8,033 nt of DNA, from positions 1-8,033 of the forward strand of contig CANGMW010000115.1 of assembly GCA_947454695.1 (NCBI GenBank), in the 5' to 3' direction. Position 1 is the stretch's first letter. The number at the start of each line of letters is the position of its first letter. The position numbers and the translations under genes are program-made. A model generated the notes under the pieces. It saw only the letters and a list, made by a program, of their open reading frames with translations. It searched no databases and was not told the origin of the DNA. This document shows, one piece after another, positions 1 through 5,699 of this stretch. The stretch is from Comamonadaceae bacterium. Its GTDB lineage: Bacteria; Pseudomonadota; Gammaproteobacteria; Burkholderiales; Burkholderiaceae_C.

Positions 1-27
1 ATCGCTGGTCTATTCACCGCTTTGCTT

Positions 28-648
<621 letters not shown>

Positions 649-656
649 GCCCTCTC

Positions 657-1409
657 ATGTCTCTCCTGCGCTCGCTTATTCACATGCTGTGGATGCTCCT
701 CACGGTGGTGCCGTATGCCTTTGCCATTTTGCTCAGCGCCTTGTTCGGACAGCGTGGGTTGCCGCTGTACCGCATTGCGCGCGCCTGGCTCAAGCTGAGC
801 ATCGACGCGGCACGCGGGGTGATGGGCATTCGCACCCATGTGAGCGGCATGGAGAATTTGCCTTTGGGCGATAAAAGTCCGGCCATCCTGTTGGTCAAGC
901 ACCAGTCCACCTTTGAGACTTTTTTGATGCCGGTGCTCATGCCGCACCCGCTGGCCTACGTGTTCAAGCGCGAACTTTTGTATGTGCCGTTTTTCGGCTG
1001 GAGCATTGGTTTGCTGGACATGATCCACATCGACCGCTCGCAAGGGAACAAGGCCTTTGCCAAAGTGGTGACCCGCGGCAAACAACTGCTGGCCCAAGGC
1101 ATCTGGATCATCATGTTTCCCGAAGGCACGCGCATCCCGCGTGGCCAAAAAGGCACTTATAAAACCGGCGGCACGCGTCTGGCGGTCGAGACCGGTGCGC
1201 CGGTGATTCCGATCGCCGTGACTTCGGCCAAATGTTGGCCGCGCAAAGCCTTCATCAAGCACCCCGGGGTGGTGGAGGTCTCCATCGGCAAACCCATTCC
1301 GAGTGCGGGCCGCGAACCCGGCGAGCTCATGCGCGAGGTAGAAGCCTGGATCGAAGGCGAAATGCGCCGGCTCGACGCGCAAGCCTACGAGCCTGCCCCC
1401 AAGCGCTGA
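657..1409 (+). CDS. plsC: 1-acyl-sn-glycerol-3-phosphate acyltransferase (PlsC family)
   Basis: A 250-residue membrane-associated acyltransferase expected to transfer a fatty acyl group to the sn-2 position of lysophosphatidic acid, giving phosphatidic acid for phospholipid synthesis. It has an N-terminal hydrophobic segment (about residues 8-30) and the acyltransferase blocks in order: motif I H82-x4-E87 (KHQSTFET), motif II around KREL (104-107) and PFFGW, IDRS at 125-128, motif III FPEGTR at 154-159, and motif IV VIPIAV at 183-188. Motif I has Glu where the textbook HX4D has Asp; from memory, KHQST[WF]E is common in proteobacterial members, so I do not take it as inactivation. The frame is open upstream inside gmhB, but the ATG at 657, eight bases after the gmhB stop, gives the normal family N-terminus. 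TAGG at 646-649, overlapping the gmhB stop, could be a weak ribosome site. A specialised lysophospholipid acyltransferase is possible. Confidence 0.9.
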   Translation: MSLLRSLIHMLWMLLTVVPYAFAILLSALFGQRGLPLYRIARAWLKLSIDAARGVMGIRTHVSGMENLPLGDKSPAILLVKHQSTFETFLMPVLMPHPLAYVFKRELLYVPFFGWSIGLLDMIHIDRSQGNKAFAKVVTRGKQLLAQGIWIIMFPEGTRIPRGQKGTYKTGGTRLAVETGAPVIPIAVTSAKCWPRKAFIKHPGVVEVSIGKPIPSAGREPGELMREVEAWIEGEMRRLDAQAYEPAPKR

Positions 1410-1437
1410 GCGCCTGGCGTCGCTACACTGACCACCC

Positions 1438-2400
1438 ATGCGTAGCCTCCTGCAGTTCACCCTGGATTTGTTTGATGCCGAACCGGCGCCAGCGCCGGTG
1501 TCGTCCGCGCCCAAGTCCATCGTGGTGCCAGAGACCCCGCCCGCGAGCGCTGCGCTCAGCCACTTGCCTTCGCAAACTCTGAGCGAGGCCCTGCACCCCG
1601 CTAACTTTAGACACCCGCGTGCGAACCGCGAAGCGATGCTCGGGCATGCACGCGTGGCTTATGAATTCACCCGCGCCAAACGCCGCACCATCGGCTTTGT
1701 AGTGGGTGCCGACGGGCTGGTGGTGCGGGCGCCCAAATGGGTGCCGCTGTACGAGGTGGAAGCGGCTTTGCAGGAAAAAGCCGACTGGATTGTGCGCAAG
1801 CTGGGCGAAACCCGGGAGCGTCATGAGCGCATGGCATCGGCCCGCATTGAGTGGCGCGACGGCACGACCTTGCCGTTTCTGGGCGAGTCCGTGGTGGTGG
1901 TGCTCGATCCGCGCCATGAATTCACTGGCGTGGGCGGCGAGCTCAAAGGCGAAGCGGCTTTGTACACCGATGAGGCCGCGCCCAACTTGACGCTGGAAGG
2001 CGTGCCGCGCCTGACCCTGCACTTAAGCCTGCCGCACCATGCCACGCCCGAGCAAATCCGCGACGCGGTGCAGGCCTGGCTGATGCGTCAGGCCAAACGC
2101 TTGTTCACCGAGCGGCTCAACCATTTCGCGCCGCTTCTGGGTGTGCAGTGGAAAAAACTCTCGCTCAGCAGCGCCGGCACCCGTTGGGGCAGCGCCAGCG
2201 CCGATGGTTCCATTCGCCTGAACTGGCGCCTGGTGCATTTCAAACGCAATGTCATCGACTATGTGGTCGCCCATGAGCTGAGTCACTTGCGCGTGATGGA
2301 CCACAGCCCGCGTTTTTGGGACACGGTGCGCACCGTGGTGCCCGACTACGACCTTTTGCGTGGCCAGTTGCGCGACGAGGCCATGCCGCGTTGGGACTGA
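1438..2400 (+). CDS. YgjP/SprT-like zinc metallopeptidase (DUF45, M48-type annotation)
   Basis: A 320-residue putative zinc metalloprotease of the YgjP/DUF45 group. The C-terminal domain carries the gluzincin-type signature HELSH (H279, E280, H283), with a likely third ligand H289 in VMDHSPRFW, preceded by the family hallmark RWGSASADGSIRLNWRLV (249-266). The family body starts around residue 70 (ARVAYEFTRAKRRTIGFVV), so residues 1-70 are an extension rich in Ala, Pro and Ser. This extension begins with MRSLLQFTLDLFD, which resembles a sliding-clamp-binding peptide (see findings). No signal peptide or membrane segment is seen, so it is probably cytoplasmic. The ATG at 1438 follows plsC by 28 bp with no Shine-Dalgarno; a TACACT at 1424-1429 could be a -10 element for a leaderless transcript. 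The substrate is unknown; SprT-like relatives in eukaryotes cleave DNA-protein crosslinks. The next gene is convergent, 28 bp away. Confidence 0.88.
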   Translation: MRSLLQFTLDLFDAEPAPAPVSSAPKSIVVPETPPASAALSHLPSQTLSEALHPANFRHPRANREAMLGHARVAYEFTRAKRRTIGFVVGADGLVVRAPKWVPLYEVEAALQEKADWIVRKLGETRERHERMASARIEWRDGTTLPFLGESVVVVLDPRHEFTGVGGELKGEAALYTDEAAPNLTLEGVPRLTLHLSLPHHATPEQIRDAVQAWLMRQAKRLFTERLNHFAPLLGVQWKKLSLSSAGTRWGSASADGSIRLNWRLVHFKRNVIDYVVAHELSHLRVMDHSPRFWDTVRTVVPDYDLLRGQLRDEAMPRWD

Positions 2401-2428
2401 CGCACCGCGCGTTGAAATAGCGCGACGT

Positions 2429-3484
2429 TCAGGCCGCAGAAAACCTGTAAATACCGCTGGCGTCGCGCAAACGCTTGAGCTTGCCCTCAAACCACAGGGC
2501 ATGCAGGTGCGCGACAGATTCGCCCATGGCAAAGGTCATCTGGTGCATGTCCAACTTGCGCTTGAACAACACCGGCACCACGTCCGCCGCGCTACAAGCT
2601 TTCTCGCCACAGGCTTGCAGCACTTCCACCAAACGGTCGCGGTGGTGGTCATGCAACTGTTGAATGCGCTCGTGCAAACCGGTGAAAGGTTTGCCGTGGG
2701 CGGGCAGGGTGAGCGTGTCTTCGGGCAGAGGCCTGAATTTGTCAATTGAGCTCAGGAACAGCTTGAGCGGGTTGGCTTCGGGCTCGACATCGAACACGCT
2801 CACATTGGTGGAGATGCGCGGCAGCATCATGTCGCCACCGATCAGCACATGCAGCGCATCGCAGTACAGCGAGATGTGCTCGGGCGCATGGCCGTAGCCG
2901 CTGATGCACTGCCAGGCCAGACCACCGATGTGGAGGGTGTCGCCATCCATCATGCGGCGGAATTGCCGCGGCACTGCCGGCACCAGCGTGGAAAAATAAC
3001 TGGCGCGCCCCTTGATCTGGTCGATCGAGTCCGGGTCGTTCAGCCCGTGCGAGGCAAAGAACAGGGCGGCACTGTCGCCGCCAAAGCCATTGGCGATTTG
3101 GGAGCCAATGCGCGCCATGTTGAAGTCGGTCGCGCTGATCCACAAAGGCGCCTGCCATTTTTCGCACAACCAGTAAGCCAGGCCGATGTGGTCGGGGTGC
3201 ATGTGGGTGACGATGACGCGCAAGACCGGCAGGCCGTCAAGCTCATTGGCAAAGATTTGTTCCCATTGCGCCTTGGCCGAATCATTGCTGATGCAGCAGT
3301 CCACCACGCTCCAGCCTTGGCGACCGTCGATCTCGTCACGCAGCAGCCACAGGTTGATGTGGTCCAGTGCAAATGGCAGCGCCATGCGGATCCATTTCAC
3401 GCCGGGGGCGACATCCAGTGTCGTGCCGGGCGCGGGCAGGGTGTCTCCCAGGGGGTAGTGCAGGCGGCTTTCAAGTTCATTCAT
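2429..3484 (-). CDS. Metallo-beta-lactamase-fold hydrolase with C-terminal winged-helix domain
   Basis: A 351-residue MBL-fold hydrolase of the glyoxalase II/LACTB2-like group. The zinc site is complete: THMHPDH (H94, H96, D98, H99), H199 in GYGHAPEH, D218 in IGGDMM, and H263 in PAHGKPF. The C-terminal part (about 280-351, ending GKLKRLRDASGIYRF) looks like the small winged-helix domain often appended to these hydrolases. There is no signal peptide, so it is probably cytoplasmic. The exact substrate cannot be read from the sequence; thioester (acyl-CoA or glutathione thioester) or phosphodiester hydrolysis are the family options. It is divergent from the liuR-like regulator and its probable promoter overlaps the 24-bp palindrome, so I infer that it belongs to the same regulon and may act on a product of branched-chain acyl-CoA metabolism. 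The start at 3484 gives MNELESRLHYPLG, and no Shine-Dalgarno is apparent upstream of it. A true beta-lactamase is unlikely. Confidence 0.88.
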   Translation of the reverse strand: MNELESRLHYPLGDTLPAPGTTLDVAPGVKWIRMALPFALDHINLWLLRDEIDGRQGWSVVDCCISNDSAKAQWEQIFANELDGLPVLRVIVTHMHPDHIGLAYWLCEKWQAPLWISATDFNMARIGSQIANGFGGDSAALFFASHGLNDPDSIDQIKGRASYFSTLVPAVPRQFRRMMDGDTLHIGGLAWQCISGYGHAPEHISLYCDALHVLIGGDMMLPRISTNVSVFDVEPEANPLKLFLSSIDKFRPLPEDTLTLPAHGKPFTGLHERIQQLHDHHRDRLVEVLQACGEKACSAADVVPVLFKRKLDMHQMTFAMGESVAHLHALWFEGKLKRLRDASGIYRFSAA

Positions 3485-3523
3485 GGCGGGCAGTGGGGCT
3501 GGTGCAGAACAGGATGGATTTGC

Positions 3524-3552
3524 TTCATAATTGACGTTTACGTAAACGTCAA
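3524..3552 (-). promoter_or_regulatory. Putative sigma-70 promoter for the MBL hydrolase gene
   Basis: Reading on the minus strand, TTGACG (3552-3547) is five of six bases of the -35 consensus and TATGAA (3529-3524) is four of six of the -10, with a 17-bp spacer. Transcription would begin near 3517, leaving a leader of roughly 33 nt before the ATG at 3484. The -35 box and most of the spacer lie inside the palindrome, so a protein bound there should block or remodel this promoter. This is seen by eye and not tested. Confidence 0.55.
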
Positions 3553-3553
3553 T
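3530..3553. promoter_or_regulatory. Perfect 24-bp palindrome, candidate LiuR operator
   Basis: The half-site ATTGACGTTTAC is followed at once by its exact reverse complement, with no spacer and no mismatch over 24 bp. It lies in the 141-bp gap between the divergent MBL hydrolase and MerR regulator genes, where an autoregulated divergent operator is expected. The core TTTACGTAAA resembles, as far as I recall, the sites reported for LiuR, a MerR-family regulator of leucine/isovalerate catabolism. Both arms begin with TTGACG, a good -35 hexamer in each direction; the minus-strand direction has a matching -10, while on the plus strand only a weak TAAGAC (3553-3558) is seen. I infer that the MerR protein encoded at 3626 binds here as a dimer. 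Confidence 0.8.
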
Positions 3554-3625
3554 AAGACTTCATTGTAGGCGCCACCCACCTTAAGGTGCTGTCTCCTATG
3601 TTCTTAACTCTGCGGCGCACCACAC

Positions 3626-4099
3626 ATGGCAAGTACATTCAGCATCAGCGATCTGGCCAGTGAGTTTGATCTCACCACGCGTGCCATCCGGTTCTATGAA
3701 GACATGGGCCTGCTGGAGCCCACACGTGCCGGGCCGGGCGGGCGCAACCGCGTGTACAGCGGGCGAGACCGCACCCGACTGAAACTCACCCTGCGCGCTA
3801 AGCGCCTGGGTCTGAGCCTGAGCGAGGCCAAAGAGATCATTGACCTGTACGACAGCCCGCGTGACACCGGCGTGCAGCTGGAAAAATTTCTGGCGGTGCT
3901 GGCCCAGCACCGCTTGCAGGTGGAAGAGCAGATGGCCGACTTGCAGGCCAATCTGGATGAGATCAAGGCGCACCAGCGCGAGGCCCGCGCCTTGTTGGCC
4001 AAACAGATGGCCAAGACCGCTGCCAAGCCTGCTGATAAATCAAGCGCCAAGCCGGTTGCGAAAACCACGAGGAAGCCCCATGCCGCTGCAACGCGTTAA
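3626..4099 (+). CDS. liuR: MerR-family transcriptional regulator, LiuR-like
   Basis: A 157-residue MerR-family DNA-binding regulator, probably controlling branched-chain amino-acid/isovalerate degradation. The N-terminal winged helix-turn-helix is typical: FSISDLASEFDLTTRAIRFYEDMGLL (5-30), then the wing with NRVYSGRDRTRLKL (41-54). GLSLSEAKEIIDLYD (62-76) is a pattern I associate with LiuR-type proteins. A coiled-coil dimerisation helix follows (about 84-127). There are no cysteines, so it is not a metal or redox sensor of the MerR/SoxR kind. Residues 127-157 form an odd Lys/Ala/Pro/Thr-rich tail with repeated AKP units, like histone H1-like bacterial tails; the core family ends near residue 130. 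The last 20 bp of the gene overlap the start of the thioesterase gene, implying translational coupling. The location beside ivd supports the call; the specific effector is inferred. No clear Shine-Dalgarno precedes the ATG at 3626. Confidence 0.85.
   Translation: MASTFSISDLASEFDLTTRAIRFYEDMGLLEPTRAGPGGRNRVYSGRDRTRLKLTLRAKRLGLSLSEAKEIIDLYDSPRDTGVQLEKFLAVLAQHRLQVEEQMADLQANLDEIKAHQREARALLAKQMAKTAAKPADKSSAKPVAKTTRKPHAAATR
4069..4075 (+). promoter_or_regulatory. Ribosome binding site of the thioesterase gene, inside liuR
   Basis: GAGGAAG lies about seven bases before the ATG at 4080 and inside the regulator's coding sequence. It supports the start at 4080 and a 20-bp overlap with liuR, in preference to the open frame that extends upstream. 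Confidence 0.65.
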
Positions 4100-4499
4100 G
4101 GACAGCTTCGAGCGTCAAGGCATGATGCGTCACCTCGGTGCGCGCCTCTTGCGGGTCGAGCCCGGCGTGTGCGAACTGGCTTTGCCCTACAGCGACAAGG
4201 TCACGCAACAACAGGATGGTTTTCACGGCGGCGCCATGGGCGCGCTGGCCGATATTGCGGGCGGCTATGCGGGACTGACGGTGCTGCCGGCGGACATGGA
4301 AATCACCACCGCCGAATACAAGATCAATTTTCTCAACAGCTTCCAGGGCGGCGAATTGCGCGCCACCGGGCGCGTGGTCAAAGCGGGTCGCCGCATTGTG
4401 GTGACCACGGCCGAGGTGGTGCATGTGGACGCCGATGGCAAGCAAAGCCTGTGTGCCGTCATGCAGCAAACGCTGGTGCCGGTCGCCAAAACTTACTAG
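4080..4499 (+). CDS. PaaI-type hotdog-fold acyl-CoA thioesterase
   Basis: A 139-residue single-domain hotdog thioesterase, expected to hydrolyse acyl-CoA thioesters in the cytoplasm, usually as a tetramer. Seen: the family loop QDGFHGGAMGALADIAGGYAG (45-65), containing HGG (49-51) and the likely catalytic D58, followed by the long strand ITTAEYKINFLNSFQGGELRATGRVVKAGRR (75-105) typical of the PaaI/YdiI group. The start is the ATG at 4080 with GAGGAAG upstream; the frame remains open further upstream only because it runs out of phase through liuR. ivd follows after 9 bp, so the two are very probably co-translated. In this setting I infer a housekeeping role: freeing CoA from isovaleryl-, methylcrotonyl- or related acyl-CoAs that accumulate. 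The substrate cannot be deduced from the sequence. Confidence 0.88.
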   Translation: MPLQRVKDSFERQGMMRHLGARLLRVEPGVCELALPYSDKVTQQQDGFHGGAMGALADIAGGYAGLTVLPADMEITTAEYKINFLNSFQGGELRATGRVVKAGRRIVVTTAEVVHVDADGKQSLCAVMQQTLVPVAKTY

Positions 4500-4503
4500 G
4501 AGA
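4498..4503 (+). promoter_or_regulatory. Ribosome binding site of ivd overlapping the thioesterase stop
   Basis: AGGAGA begins within the TAG stop codon of the thioesterase gene and ends five bases before the ivd ATG at 4509. It is a strong Shine-Dalgarno and fits re-initiation by ribosomes finishing the upstream gene. Confidence 0.7.
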
Positions 4504-4508
4504 CAGCC

Positions 4509-5687
4509 ATGAACCTGCCAGGACTCAACTTTCAACTCGGTGAAGACATTGATGCGCTGCGCGACGCTGTGCGTGAATTTGCCCAATCCGAAATCGCCCC
4601 GCGCGCCGCCGAGATCGACCGCAACGACCAGTTCCCCATGGACCTGTGGCGCAAGATGGGTGATCTGGGCGTGCTGGGCATCACTGTGGGCGAGGAATAC
4701 GGCGGCGCCAATATGGGGTATCTCGCGCACATGATCGCCATGGAGGAAATCTCCCGCGCGTCGGCCTCGGTGGGGCTGTCTTACGGCGCGCACAGCAATT
4801 TGTGCGTCAACCAGATCAAGCGCAACGGCACCGACGCCCAGCGGGCCAAGTACCTGCCCAAGCTCATCAGCGGCGAACATGTGGGGGCGCTGGCCATGAG
4901 TGAGCCCGGTGCGGGCTCCGACGTCATCAGCATGAAGCTCAAGGCCGAGGACAAGGGCGGCTACTACCTGCTCAATGGCAGCAAGATGTGGATCACCAAT
5001 GGCCCCGACGCCGACACCTTGGTGGTGTATGCCAAGAGCGAGCCCGAGCTCGGCGCGCGCGGCGTCACGGCGTTCCTGATTGAAAAAGGCATGAAGGGTT
5101 TTTCCGTTGCGCAAAAACTCGACAAGCTGGGCATGCGCGGCAGCCACACCGGCGAGCTGGTGTTCAACAATGTGGAAGTGCCGGCGGCCAATATTCTGGG
5201 CGGCCTGAACAACGGCGCCAAAGTGCTGATGAGCGGCCTGGACTATGAACGCGCGGTGCTCACCGGCGGGCCGCTGGGCATCATGCAGTCGGTCATGGAC
5301 AACGTGATCCCCTACATCCATGACCGCAAGCAGTTCGGCCAGAGCATTGGCGAGTTCCAGCTCATACAAGGCAAGGTGGCCGACATGTACACCGTGCTGC
5401 AGGCCGGTCGCAGCTTTGCCTACACCGTGGCCAAAAATCTGGACATGTTGGGCACTGAGCATGTGCGACAAGTGCGCAAGGACTGCGCCTCGGTCATTTT
5501 GTGGTGCGCCGAAAAAGCCACCTGGATGGCGGGCGAGGGCGTGCAGATTTATGGTGGCAATGGCTACATCAACGAGTACCCGCTGGGCCGTTTGTGGCGC
5601 GATGCCAAGCTGTACGAGATCGGCGCGGGCACCAGCGAGATCCGCCGCATGCTGATTGGCCGCGAACTGTTCGCAGAGACCTGCTGA
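4509..5687 (+). CDS. ivd: Isovaleryl-CoA dehydrogenase
   Basis: A 392-residue FAD-dependent acyl-CoA dehydrogenase (also called liuA) that oxidises isovaleryl-CoA to 3-methylcrotonyl-CoA in leucine and isovalerate breakdown, passing electrons to ETF. Seen: the N-terminal helical domain with FPMDLWRKMGDLGVLGITVGEEYGG (42-66), the first family signature ALAMSEPGAGSDV (127-139), WITNG (161-165) in the middle beta domain, and the second signature QIYGGNGYINEYPLGRLWRD (346-365) followed by YEIGAGTSEI. The catalytic glutamate is E247 in GLDYERAVLTGGPLG; its location in this mid-protein helix, rather than near the C-terminus as in medium-chain dehydrogenases, is the hallmark of isovaleryl-CoA dehydrogenases. 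The length is normal for the family. A strong ribosome site precedes the ATG. It is the clearest pathway marker in the window and sets the interpretation of the neighbours. Confidence 0.96.
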   Translation: MNLPGLNFQLGEDIDALRDAVREFAQSEIAPRAAEIDRNDQFPMDLWRKMGDLGVLGITVGEEYGGANMGYLAHMIAMEEISRASASVGLSYGAHSNLCVNQIKRNGTDAQRAKYLPKLISGEHVGALAMSEPGAGSDVISMKLKAEDKGGYYLLNGSKMWITNGPDADTLVVYAKSEPELGARGVTAFLIEKGMKGFSVAQKLDKLGMRGSHTGELVFNNVEVPAANILGGLNNGAKVLMSGLDYERAVLTGGPLGIMQSVMDNVIPYIHDRKQFGQSIGEFQLIQGKVADMYTVLQAGRSFAYTVAKNLDMLGTEHVRQVRKDCASVILWCAEKATWMAGEGVQIYGGNGYINEYPLGRLWRDAKLYEIGAGTSEIRRMLIGRELFAETC

Positions 5688-5699
5688 GCACCATTTGAC

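Noticed and set aside
2406..2424. A possible terminator hairpin between the convergent metallopeptidase and hydrolase genes
   Set aside because: The stem is only five base pairs (CGCGC with GCGCG) around a nine-base loop, with no T-run on either side, so it is too weak to call.
2849..3568. A 239-codon plus-strand frame opposite the MBL hydrolase gene
   Set aside because: The minus-strand protein has a complete zinc-binding motif set, so the opposite frame is a shadow; it also runs through the operator region.
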